This document shows positions 43,282-51,285 of a DNA stretch of 64,000 bases, one piece after another. Below the pieces are notes generated by a model, which made no database searches, had not been told where the DNA came from, and saw only the letters and a program-made list of their open reading frames with translations. How positions within the stretch are numbered: the first letter of the stretch is position 1; each line of letters starts with the position of its first letter. The stretch is taken from contig NZ_AP028068.1 in assembly GCF_030297155.1 (NCBI RefSeq), positions 1,798,001 through 1,862,000 of the forward strand, in the 5' to 3' direction. A program made the position numbers and the translations under genes. Source of the DNA: Vibrio sp. FE10. GTDB lineage: Bacteria; Pseudomonadota; Gammaproteobacteria; Enterobacterales; Vibrionaceae.

Positions 43282-43795
43282 CGCTTAGTGCCTCTGCGTT
43301 TTTGATGAGTTTGTTTAGTTGTCGTTCGCTTAACTTTTTTACGTCTTGAGGTGCTTCTACTTCTGGCAGAATTGCGACTTTTTGGAATTGCAGACCAAGT
43401 AGCCTAACTATCCCCTCTGTCGCTTTGATCATCACCCCTGACTTACCATCTAGCAGTGCAAGTCGGTAACACTCTTGGTAATACTCGAAGGCTGCACGTT
43501 CATCGAAACTCAGCTCTCTTCGTAACTTGCCTTGAAGGTCTTCTTTTAGCTTTTTGTATAGTTCTGTTCCGCGCGCTCTAGATGCTGCGGATTCTGCATT
43601 ACGTATCCCGTTAGGGGCAGTTGTTGAGTAACCTGCGCCGATGGCGTTGTCACGTAATGAGACGTCCCCTTGTAAGGTGTCCAGTATTACAAGTCTTGCA
43701 ACACGCCCGCGTCTACTTGGTGCTTCGGGTAGTTCTGGAATCATTTCTTCTGTACCGTCTGCGTAGACGATTTTTGTTGCTGCGTTTACCGTCAT
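43268..43795 (-). CDS. Terminase-small-subunit-like protein (first copy), 175 aa
   Basis: A 175-aa soluble protein that heads the four-gene operon. After an acidic N-terminus comes RRGRVARLVILDTLQGD, then SLRDNAIGAGYSTTAPNGIRNAES, a helix-turn-helix-like stretch with the AGYS motif often seen in small terminase subunits. A helical oligomerisation-like region (YYQECYRLALLDGKSG) and a GIVRLLGLQF segment complete it. The likely role is recognition of the island's own DNA for packaging into phage heads. GAGGG lies five bases before ATG 43795. Assignment is from motif style, not a search. Confidence 0.5.
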   Translation of the reverse strand: MTVNAATKIVYADGTEEMIPELPEAPSRRGRVARLVILDTLQGDVSLRDNAIGAGYSTTAPNGIRNAESAASRARGTELYKKLKEDLQGKLRRELSFDERAAFEYYQECYRLALLDGKSGVMIKATEGIVRLLGLQFQKVAILPEVEAPQDVKKLSERQLNKLIKNAEALSDDSK

Positions 43796-43820
43796 ATCGC
43801 CCTCTAGCGCTTTGCTTTTA

Positions 43821-43912
43821 TCGTGTCATTTTGACTCATTTTACACCTAAAAAGAGCGTCAACAAAGTGTCAACGAGCTCTATCTCTTATATAATGAGTC
43901 ATAATGACACGA
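43821..43912. promoter_or_regulatory. Divergent promoter with two copies of a 20-bp operator-like element
   Basis: AATGAGTCATAATGACACGA at 43893-43912 recurs as its reverse complement at 43821-43840 with one mismatch. Relative to each gene the element has the same orientation, overlapping a -10 (TATAAT for the plus unit, TAAAAT for the minus unit). Each copy holds a GTCA-TGAC dyad. This is what a shared repressor site would look like. Two GTCAAC direct repeats lie between. Confidence 0.6.
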
Positions 43913-43931
43913 CGAAAGAGTGGATGGATTT

Positions 43932-44597
43932 ATGAGTGATACAAAACCTGCGTTCAAGATGGACGGTAGTGCCGAAGATCGAGCGGCTTACCAGAGACAT
44001 GTTGAAGACCAAGCATTCCTAGCAGCGGATAACAGTAACGTGGCATATGACGCAGATATGCGTGACCACCAACGCGAATTGGAGGCAGCACAACGCCGTA
44101 AAGAGGAAGAAGAACGCGCGAACTTCGATAAAGAAGTACAAACTCGCGTGGATTCTGAGTTAGCTGTTCGTGAGATGAGCCCAGTAGCGGAAAGGCTTGC
44201 GAAGGATTACCCGGTACTTAATCATGAACACAAGGACTTCGACCAAGGACTTACGGACGAGGTTATCGCGATGCGTAACATAGAAGTTAGAGTGCATGGG
44301 AAGTCCTATGCTGATGCTCTAGAATCTGCGGCGAAAGTTGTCCTTACTAAACACGGGATGAGAAGTGATGGGTTCAAAACTCGTGCCGTGGCTCATAAAC
44401 CAGTAACAAGTGTTGAGTCAGTAATGGCGCTAGATTTGGACGATGGTGATGCGATGGCGCGTGCTAGAGGCGACATATTGACTAATAGTGAGCCTGTGAA
44501 AATGGCTGAAAAGCCTAGGGGGCATGACTGGCAGTCGGCGGGTTTCGATAATAAAGAATCGTATCAAACGGCAATCGATCGTGGCGACTTCGTTTGA
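43932..44597 (+). CDS. Phage-scaffold-like protein, 221 aa
   Basis: A 221-aa acidic, highly helical protein. It has a long charged coiled coil (about 45-80, RELEAAQRRKEEEERANFDK) and a segment ERLAKDYPVLNHEHKDFDQG followed by TDEVIAMRNIEVRVHGKSYADALESAAK. This combination resembles scaffold or head-assembly proteins of podovirus-like phages, which end with such 'D-Y-P-x-L ... A-L-x-x-A-A' helices. Scaffolds direct capsid size and shape, and satellites often carry their own to make small heads. ATG 43932 is preferred over ATG 43920 because of the upstream purine-rich tract. It is divergent from the terminase-like operon and shares its operator-like element. Confidence 0.5.
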   Translation: MSDTKPAFKMDGSAEDRAAYQRHVEDQAFLAADNSNVAYDADMRDHQRELEAAQRRKEEEERANFDKEVQTRVDSELAVREMSPVAERLAKDYPVLNHEHKDFDQGLTDEVIAMRNIEVRVHGKSYADALESAAKVVLTKHGMRSDGFKTRAVAHKPVTSVESVMALDLDDGDAMARARGDILTNSEPVKMAEKPRGHDWQSAGFDNKESYQTAIDRGDFV

Positions 44598-44702
44598 TAT
44601 GTAACTGAGTATTAACTACTTACTGGTTTTGAGCTTGTTTTAGCGTTTTTTAGGTTAGCGTATTGAATAATAGGTTTTTTAAAACAAGCAGCAAAAATAA
44701 TT

Positions 44703-45077
44703 ATGAACTATTTGAAAGTTAACACAGTGGCTCAGTACAGTGTACCAGCGCTAATTGCGGCTGTTCTGAGTGGTTGTTCAGCGGGGGGTATTGAGCGAAG
44801 TAACGACCATAATTCTAAATTCGCGCCAGTCAACGCTGTTGACTCAGGTATTATGTCGATATCTTACCTTAATCAAGGTGCATCAATAGTAACTAATGCT
44901 CGCCGAGAAGATGCGTTCGAAAAAATGTATAACGAATGTTCGGGTAAGTACGAGTTGATCGATGAGGGAGGCTCTACAACTACTGGTGCAACATATATCA
45001 CCGAGACTAACACTGGAGCAGTAGCCTCAACGAGTAGCTACAATTATACTACGTTCTATTTTAGGTGTGTTAATTAG
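44703..45077 (+). CDS. Small lipoprotein, 124 aa
   Basis: A 124-aa exported lipoprotein. The signal sequence ends with the lipobox LSGC (Cys around residue 25). The mature part has DAFEKMYNECSGKYELIDEGG followed by a Gly/Thr-rich stretch and ends YTTFYFRCVN, so two later cysteines could form a disulphide. Proteins with this AxxxMxxxCxGxYxIxxEG pattern are widespread small envelope lipoproteins of unknown function. On a satellite-like island it could alter phage adsorption or entry; that is a guess. No strong ribosome-binding site is visible. Confidence 0.6.
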   Translation: MNYLKVNTVAQYSVPALIAAVLSGCSAGGIERSNDHNSKFAPVNAVDSGIMSISYLNQGASIVTNARREDAFEKMYNECSGKYELIDEGGSTTTGATYITETNTGAVASTSSYNYTTFYFRCVN

Positions 45078-45091
45078 CTGATATCATCGAG

Positions 45092-45134
45092 TAATAAAAA
45101 GCCACCAACATTATGATTATGTCAGTGGCTTTTA
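45092..45134. terminator. Bidirectional terminator between the lipoprotein gene and a minus-strand gene
   Basis: AAAAAGCCAC and GTGGCTTTT close a stem around a 19-base loop with internal weak pairing. It lies 15 bp behind the lipoprotein stop and reaches the stop codon of the minus-strand gene. Confidence 0.75.
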
Positions 45135-45329
45135 TTACTGTGTAAGTTCATATAAAGCCTGATTCAACTCGTCAATCACCGGATGAGGCATTTCCTGATT
45201 GTCAGGTGCAAATTGCCGTTCGGTTTGTTCGAGGTGAACGATTTTAGCTTCAATTGCCAAAATCAATTGCTTACCTTTGAGGTAATCTAAGCCCAACGAG
45301 GCTAACACAGCGCGCATTTTAGTGGTCAT
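45135..45329 (-). CDS. Small helical hypothetical protein, 64 aa
   Basis: ATG 45329 is preferred over GTG 45338 because AAGGTG lies seven bases upstream of it. The 64-aa product is fully helical in character (RAVLASLGLDYLKGKQLI, AIEAKIVHLEQTE, PVIDELNQALYEL), soluble and near-neutral. It has a strong terminator at its end. No family is recognised. Confidence 0.5.
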   Translation of the reverse strand: MTTKMRAVLASLGLDYLKGKQLILAIEAKIVHLEQTERQFAPDNQEMPHPVIDELNQALYELTQ

Positions 45330-45470
45330 AACTGTCACCTTTTAGTTTGTTTTCCCCAACAAGAACAAAAGGATAAATGACGTTTGCACCGAGCAATTAT
45401 ACCACGCGTACCCCACTAAGTAAGTAACAAACCAATCTATAGGTAAGACAGAAGAACTAAAGTACGATTA

Positions 45471-45656
45471 CTAATTCGCTCTGAGAATAGCTGATTCAAT
45501 ACCATCTAACTTTCCACTAAGAATGTCGACGATAGTTTCACTCGATAGGTCATTGCCTATATAGGCGTGAATATCACTAATTAAGACAGTTCCATAGATC
45601 ATAGTTGCAGCAATAATCGCGAGCAACATCACTTTGATGAGTTCTAAATATTTCAT
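45471..45656 (-). CDS. Small single-pass membrane protein, 61 aa
   Basis: A 61-aa protein with one TM helix near the N-terminus (VMLLAIIAATMIYGTVLIS) followed by an acidic periplasmic or cytoplasmic tail. It has no own ribosome-binding site, but its ATG lies two bases behind the stop codon of the upstream exported protein, so translation is probably coupled. The pair may act together at the envelope. Function unknown. Confidence 0.5.
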   Translation of the reverse strand: MKYLELIKVMLLAIIAATMIYGTVLISDIHAYIGNDLSSETIVDILSGKLDGIESAILRAN

Positions 45657-45658
45657 GG

Positions 45659-45961
45659 TTATCGGCACTGCTTATTATAAAGAAACTGTGCTGCCTCCTC
45701 TGGAGTCGATTTGGTTGCGATTGACATCGCTTTCGAATAACCCTCTGCAAATCCAAGGTTGTATGTAAATCTTTCTATTTGTGCGTCTTCAGGCGGAGCA
45801 ATGCGTAACTCATGCTCAGGAAGTCCAGCTTGTTTAGCGAAAGTCATACAGTGGGTTTCGCTTACCCAGTCTGGTGCTTGTCCTGTTGTAAGCGCGGTTT
45901 CTGCGAAAGCTGAGATACTAAAAAGAGCACTCGTTGCAATTAATACATTAAGTTTGTTCAC
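45659..45961 (-). CDS. Small exported protein, 100 aa
   Basis: The frame extends to TTG 46009, but GTG 45961 gives a clean signal peptide (VNKLNVLIATSALFSISAFA before ETALT) and is preferred. The mature part of about 80 residues is acidic with two cysteines (THCMTFA and NKQCR), probably a disulphide. FTYNLGFAEGYSKAMS and TPEEAAQFLYN resemble small periplasmic proteins of phage and island origin. It lies at the end of the primase-helicase side of the island and is coupled to the small membrane-protein gene. Confidence 0.55.
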   Translation of the reverse strand: MNKLNVLIATSALFSISAFAETALTTGQAPDWVSETHCMTFAKQAGLPEHELRIAPPEDAQIERFTYNLGFAEGYSKAMSIATKSTPEEAAQFLYNKQCR

Positions 45962-46031
45962 GTTATTATCAAAAGTATGGGAAGTCAGGCTCTTATTGTC
46001 TCCCACCAAACTCTAAAAATCGCTAAAACAA

Positions 46032-46074
46032 CCTCAATGATGCGTCATATTAATCATTCGTTACATCATTGAGG
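46032..46074. repeat. 11-bp perfect inverted repeat downstream of the primase-helicase gene
   Basis: CCTCAATGATG at 46032-46042 and CATCATTGAGG at 46064-46074 flank a 21-base AT-rich loop. No T-run follows, so it looks more like an operator or replication site than a simple terminator. Confidence 0.6.
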
Positions 46075-46104
46075 TAAAGAGCTTTATTGAACTCCCTTGT
46101 CTGT

Positions 46105-49100
46105 TCAGACAGATAAAAGCATGTTTGGTGTCACCTTGTGCGCTTCGATGTCGGTGTAGGCTACGTTCTCTGAGCCTTTATCTACGTCCCCTGCTCGCTT
46201 GCTCAGGTCAACGTCAGCAGGTTTAACTAGGGTCGGTAGTAGGTAGACTACTGGCTGCCCTAGTGCTTCACGATTGGCGCGTTGTGCTTCGTGCTCCGCC
46301 TGTTCCGCTTGGATAGCTTTAAGTTCGTCTAGTGTGCTGTACTCTCTCAACTGCACATCGGTGATTGCCAGATTCAGACCATCATAATCTCGGTTATCTT
46401 TGATACGCGCGCGCTGTCTAGCGGTCGCTACAGTCATAAGTTGGCGTTGGTTGTTCATGGTTTTGATGCGGTTCACCATCACACGCTCGGCTTCCGGCGG
46501 TAAGTTAGGCTTAGAAATAATGCACTTTCTGTTAAATTTACTAATAATATTCGCAGAAAGTGCATTATTTGGGCGGTCGATTTCGCCCGAATTGTCCGAG
46601 TACGCCTCATCCAACCAAGCATTGAACTCGTCTGCGTCCATATTGCCACGGCTCATTACGTGACCGATGGACTTCATAACGTCTGCAACTACTCGCGTCA
46701 CGCCCTCATCAGACGGTTTAGGCGTGCTTGGGCGAATCCAACTAGCAGGTGCAATACCAAGTGTTACAAGTTGCAGGCGGCTATCCCACATGAAAGCCAC
46801 CAGCTCTTGAACCCAAGGTTGTGCGTGGTGCAGGAAGTAGCGGTCTTTCTTCTTAGTAGCCTTAGACACTTTTTTAAGGCGTTTGGCTTCCGTTTCTAGT
46901 CCGGTGTTCACCATAGTGTCTAGCTGCCTTAGCATAAGCCCACGCTCTAGCTCATAGCGTTTCATTTCTGGTGCTCGAACATCGTCAGCCGTAGGTAGTT
47001 CTACCTTACGTGTCCCGCTTAGAAGCTCTACGTTGTAGAGTGCTTTTCGGTACTTAGGGTTGAAGAAGTTCAGCACATGTTCTGTTTGTACTTCGTCTTC
47101 GATTGTCATGCCGTTGTAGTCACGGACAAACGCTTTACGGGCGGCCAGAACGTCCTCATACGAACAGTCGTCAGTGTTTACGTACTGGCGCGCTGTTATG
47201 TATTCAATGTCTTCTGCTTGGCAGATAGCGTTCACTAGAGCGTCAGTGATTTGTTTCGGGTCAGCTAGTACCAATTGCACATCTGAGTCTTCGCCGTGTT
47301 GCTTGTCTGTTGAAATCATCTGAGTAAGAACCTCTGTCGGTTGTTGTACTGCTTCTAGAGTGAAGCCCATCGTTTCTGCCACCGTACAAATGGACGATGC
47401 CTGTAGTGCTGTTAATCGGTTCAGACGGTCGATGCGGTCTGAGATAATTGCGCGGAATACTGGACTGCTATCGCGTGTTAGTTGTTGGTCGACATCTAGT
47501 GGTTTAGCTTCTGCACCTGCCGTGATGTACACCAAAATCTCATCTACGGTGCGAAGTCGTCTCATCATTTGTAAGGTACTAGGTGCAGGGATAACACCCG
47601 TAAACCATCCGTACATCGCTTTGAAGTGACCTCCGACTAGTGAGATTCCGCTATCAATCGCAGGTGAATATATAATGATGTCGTACAACTCAGCGTATTT
47701 ATCCGGTTGCGCTGTGAAGTTTTTCATGTCAGTTTCCCACTGTTTAACTGACATACCGCACAGCTCAGTAGCAACGTCTACCTTTTCAGGCTTAGGACTC
47801 GTAATACACAACACACGCTCCGCAGGCACACCCATCTCGATAAACGAGCGTCTGAGATTCCAAACATGACTAACGCTGTCACAGGCAAGCATGAAGCGTC
47901 CATCCGCCTCACCGTCGACTACCATTTGCACTTGGGTATCGAGCATTTGGATCATCTTTGAGTCAGTACCGATAACACGCATCTTAGGTGGACTAAAGCG
48001 CACAGCTTCGTTAGGCATTTCGTACACTGAAACCGTTTCTTTCGGGATTATGGCTAGAGACTCAGCACTGCTGCTATGTAGGTTAACCAGTTGTCGCACA
48101 TCCCTTTCACATAAACCTGCGTCCAGTAGTACGACTTTAGGAGCGCGAGTAAGCACCGCCAGTAGGTTGTTCATAATGGCTCTAGATTGGTTGCCCATTG
48201 TTTTGCGGTTGGTAAACGAGTCTAGTACCTGCGATGCTTCGTCGATGATTATCACATCCGCACCCATTACAAACTCATTGAACATGTTGTTGAATGCTGA
48301 GTTAATGCATACAGCTAGTCCTTTGAACATGTGGTGTGTATCGCTCTCTTGGATTGCTTGTCGCACCCACTTATCTTTATAGGACACAACAATGTTTGCC
48401 GACTCATCAACGGTGTTGTGGCTGCGCCAGTCGTCCATCGCCTCGTAATCAGCATCACTAATCTCAACACCCATTGAATCCGCGTGGTGTAGGTTACGCA
48501 TCATCATGTCGGTTAGGTCGGTTGCTTCCTGTCCTTTAGAGAAACTCAGCGCGTTGTTGCGTGATAGTCGTTCACGATGCGTGATGATGACCACTCGTAG
48601 CCCTGCATCCATAAGTTCCTGCGCATGGGTCACCATTGCCTGTGTTTTACCTGATGCCATAGGTGCTTTAACAAACGTTACCTCGTTCTGCCCTAGGTCT
48701 TCTAGGTTGAACAATACCGGGTAGAAGCCCAAAATCCCCGTCACTGACCAGTCGTTATTGATAGGCGCGAGGTTAACCAACGAATGCACAGATTGCGCTT
48801 GCTGCTTAACAAAGTGTCTTAGTGTGGCGACTAGAAACGCTCGGTCTACTTGAGGCAGTTGTAGAGATAGGTGCAGTGCTAAGGTTTCGATACTTAGACC
48901 ACCAGTGAACACGGTTTTACGTAGCGCATGACACACAGCATTCGCCACCGCATACGCTGCGTCTTCTTCCACTAGGACACCTTTGCGTGAGAGCTTGTTT
49001 AACTCGTTAGTCGCATCCGCCACATTTCGAGGCATCTTAGCTAGTTTAAAGTCAGCGTATCGTTCTGTATCCAACGCTAGTTTGTGCGTACCTGTAGGGA

Positions 49101-50724
49101 TGTCTAGGTTGTCAGTGAAGTCTAACGCTACGTTCTTTAGTGTTGTGTACCCGTTCGACTTGTCTACCAAGGGGTATGCGGCATACTCATCCTTGTTACA
49201 ACCGTGTAGCCATGCGTGCATGACAACGTGCGCTTGTTCCGGCTCTAGTAGGTTATAAATAGCAGACTGTATAGAACCGAGTACCGCGTCAGTTACCATA
49301 GCGGGGATAATATGGAATAGAGCGTTGAACACCTGTGGCTTGTTGAGCGCGACAAAGCGGATCGTAGCTTCTTCGGCTATTGCTGCTGACTCTATGTTAC
49401 TCGCATCCTTAATCGCTGTGTCTTGCTTGGTATGTGTCTGACTGCGAGAAGTCACTGAACCTGATAGCTTGTTCTTTAGGGACTCTCGCATGGCATGACG
49501 TTCTTGGCTAAGGATATTCCAACTCTTACCACCAGAATACTTATACGTGCGTAAGGTCTTTGTTCTCGGATGTATTTCTAGGTTATCCGACACTTCATGA
49601 ATAGAGTCGTAACACACAATCTTACCGTGGTAGTCACCGACCAAATCCAGCAAGTCACCTAGGCGAAACGTTGCGTCACGCTTGATACCTTTACGTTGTA
49701 GAGCTGCGTCTGACATAGTTTTAATTGTCACCAACAGGTCTTCCGTGACGACACCGTTCTCTAGGTTATTCATAAGCTTGTTAACGGTTGCCGTAGCTTG
49801 CTCTATTGTCATACCACTTGCGACATACTTAGATACTTTGTTCTCCATGTACGTAGCTCTCACCGCTGTTGCCGTCTCCGATAGTGCATCTTTAGCCTCA
49901 CCAACCAACGCCATGTATTCTTCGTGTCTTACATCAGATTCAAATGCTACAGGTAGGACAACGCCGTCCCGAACATAACTCTGTGGAGCGTTTCGGGTGA
50001 TACCGTCATACAACTTAGGGACAGCTTCAAAGGAGAAGCGCGAACAGTCACAAGCACTAGCATCGAACACCTGATTACGCTCAAGACGAGAACCGATAGA
50101 TGACACCTTAATCTCACCGTAACCATGCCCCCACGCCGCGCGCTTTAGGTTCGTAACAAGGTCGGGGATACCTGCCAGTGAGTCGACAACATAGTATAAG
50201 TGCCAACCGTCAGCTTTGTGTTTCTCGCCCGTTGGGTAATAGATACCTGCCGATGAGGATGGTTTAGCTACGTAACCTGCACCGATGAAGTTAGGGCAGA
50301 TGCCGCATAGCAACGCATGAATCTCATCGGCATTTAACGGTGTGTCGCCGTCATAGTCGACAAGTAGGAAGCCTTGTACATCAGGATACCCGATTAAACC
50401 CTCGCGCTTGGTACGTGCCAATTGGTTGCGTTTCAGGTTAGAATCACCTGTACGTATTTGCATTGGCTTGTTGTCATCCCACACAGAAACGACATCCGCA
50501 GAAAGTACACCGGAACATAACGTGTTGTTCTCTACTACAGCACGCAGTTCCTCCCACGATTTCACAGGGTTACGCTGCCACACACCGTTATTCACCGTAA
50601 CTTTAGCAGTTGATTCGATACGACCATCCACCAAACGAAACTCTTTAGAGGCTGTCTGACGCGCCGCAGGGTTAATCGTTAGAACTTCGAAATTCAAAAC
50701 GTTTTGGTTATTTAGCACTGGCAT
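46105..50724 (-). CDS. Primase-helicase replication protein, 1539 aa
   Basis: A very large replication protein. The N-terminal ~240 residues look like an archaeo-eukaryotic-type primase: DYD at 123-125, the PSSSAG loop near 155-160, GWH at 173-175 and VFDAS with Asp221. A long linker follows. The helicase has Walker A APMASGKT (about residue 685-692) and Walker B VIIIDEAS (about 823-830). The later motifs YSPAIDSGISL and TLQMMRRLRT match origin-binding, superfamily-2-like replication helicases, similar in style to CyRepA1 plasmid replication proteins. It should recognise and unwind the island's origin and prime replication. A 17-bp inverted repeat lies inside its 3' region. Its start overlaps the stop of the small upstream gene. 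Confidence 0.75.
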   Translation of the reverse strand: MPVLNNQNVLNFEVLTINPAARQTASKEFRLVDGRIESTAKVTVNNGVWQRNPVKSWEELRAVVENNTLCSGVLSADVVSVWDDNKPMQIRTGDSNLKRNQLARTKREGLIGYPDVQGFLLVDYDGDTPLNADEIHALLCGICPNFIGAGYVAKPSSSAGIYYPTGEKHKADGWHLYYVVDSLAGIPDLVTNLKRAAWGHGYGEIKVSSIGSRLERNQVFDASACDCSRFSFEAVPKLYDGITRNAPQSYVRDGVVLPVAFESDVRHEEYMALVGEAKDALSETATAVRATYMENKVSKYVASGMTIEQATATVNKLMNNLENGVVTEDLLVTIKTMSDAALQRKGIKRDATFRLGDLLDLVGDYHGKIVCYDSIHEVSDNLEIHPRTKTLRTYKYSGGKSWNILSQERHAMRESLKNKLSGSVTSRSQTHTKQDTAIKDASNIESAAIAEEATIRFVALNKPQVFNALFHIIPAMVTDAVLGSIQSAIYNLLEPEQAHVVMHAWLHGCNKDEYAAYPLVDKSNGYTTLKNVALDFTDNLDIPTGTHKLALDTERYADFKLAKMPRNVADATNELNKLSRKGVLVEEDAAYAVANAVCHALRKTVFTGGLSIETLALHLSLQLPQVDRAFLVATLRHFVKQQAQSVHSLVNLAPINNDWSVTGILGFYPVLFNLEDLGQNEVTFVKAPMASGKTQAMVTHAQELMDAGLRVVIITHRERLSRNNALSFSKGQEATDLTDMMMRNLHHADSMGVEISDADYEAMDDWRSHNTVDESANIVVSYKDKWVRQAIQESDTHHMFKGLAVCINSAFNNMFNEFVMGADVIIIDEASQVLDSFTNRKTMGNQSRAIMNNLLAVLTRAPKVVLLDAGLCERDVRQLVNLHSSSAESLAIIPKETVSVYEMPNEAVRFSPPKMRVIGTDSKMIQMLDTQVQMVVDGEADGRFMLACDSVSHVWNLRRSFIEMGVPAERVLCITSPKPEKVDVATELCGMSVKQWETDMKNFTAQPDKYAELYDIIIYSPAIDSGISLVGGHFKAMYGWFTGVIPAPSTLQMMRRLRTVDEILVYITAGAEAKPLDVDQQLTRDSSPVFRAIISDRIDRLNRLTALQASSICTVAETMGFTLEAVQQPTEVLTQMISTDKQHGEDSDVQLVLADPKQITDALVNAICQAEDIEYITARQYVNTDDCSYEDVLAARKAFVRDYNGMTIEDEVQTEHVLNFFNPKYRKALYNVELLSGTRKVELPTADDVRAPEMKRYELERGLMLRQLDTMVNTGLETEAKRLKKVSKATKKKDRYFLHHAQPWVQELVAFMWDSRLQLVTLGIAPASWIRPSTPKPSDEGVTRVVADVMKSIGHVMSRGNMDADEFNAWLDEAYSDNSGEIDRPNNALSANIISKFNRKCIISKPNLPPEAERVMVNRIKTMNNQRQLMTVATARQRARIKDNRDYDGLNLAITDVQLREYSTLDELKAIQAEQAEHEAQRANREALGQPVVYLLPTLVKPADVDLSKRAGDVDKGSENVAYTDIEAHKVTPNMLLSV
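46515..46570. repeat. 17-bp perfect inverted repeat within the primase-helicase gene
   Basis: AAATAATGCACTTTCTG at 46515-46531 and CAGAAAGTGCATTATTT at 46554-46570 are exact reverse complements around a 22-base AT-rich spacer. It lies in the 3' part of an open coding frame, where such symmetry is not expected from codon use alone. Confidence 0.8.
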
Positions 50725-50954
50725 TACTTCACCTCTTGCACAGGCATAAACGCCAAGCGACCTTTGCCTAAGACGCGCGTTATGAAGTGAGTGTTGCGGC
50801 GGTTTTTGTTCATTGAGTACACACGTTTGCGTACGGTTGCAATATCGTGGTCTGTTGCAAGGTTTTCTAGAACCACGGCTTCACCTTGGGCTACACGCCA
50901 GATGATACCTGCAATTTCTAGTGTGTCGATGTCACGCGCTGTAATGAGTTTCAT
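50724..50954 (-). CDS. Small DNA-binding-like protein coupled to the replication gene, 76 aa
   Basis: ATG 50954 is chosen because AAGGAAG lies five bases upstream; the open frame extends to 50990. The 76-aa basic protein starts MKLITARDIDTLEIAGIIW and has a helix-turn-helix-like LATDHDIATVRKRVYSMNKN followed by a basic strand region. Its stop overlaps the start of the 1539-aa gene by one base. Small DNA-binding proteins in this position often regulate replication or excision in satellites and plasmids, as AlpA-like proteins do. The family is not recognised. Confidence 0.55.
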   Translation of the reverse strand: MKLITARDIDTLEIAGIIWRVAQGEAVVLENLATDHDIATVRKRVYSMNKNRRNTHFITRVLGKGRLAFMPVQEVK

Positions 50955-51285
50955 AGAGACTTCCTTTAAGATTGAGCACAGATACAACATGTATCTGTGT
51001 AATCTCCAACCAAGTCTCTATGTTGGCTTTTGGGGAACAGGAACGCGTGAATGACGGCTAATATCCTTCCCTTGGGAGAATTGTATTATACCTTTTTACG
51101 GTGGGTTTTCCCGTAGTTAAGGTTTAAATGGATCTGGGGAAAAGACCAATATCACATAGATTAAATCGATCAACAGCCCGATATCGATCGATTTTATCTA
51201 TCGAGAACAATGTTCCATGCTTGGTACAGCAAGGTTACACCGTAACGTCAGCCATAAACAAGGTTAGTACAGCCATGACTTAACC
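50955..51285. other. Non-coding stretch with inverted and direct repeats, 331 bp
   Basis: No gene. It holds AGATTAAATCGATC / GATCGATTTTATCT (51158-51171 and 51186-51199, 13 of 14 matching) and overlapping GATCG motifs. AAGGTTA copies lie near 51229 and 51258, with TAACCTT near 51281. It is the upstream region of the replication operon and so the likely place of its promoter and control sites. Confidence 0.5.

Noticed and set aside
47891..48382. 163-aa plus-strand frame, and other plus frames within the primase-helicase gene
   Set aside because: Shadows of the long minus-strand gene, whose motifs are clear.
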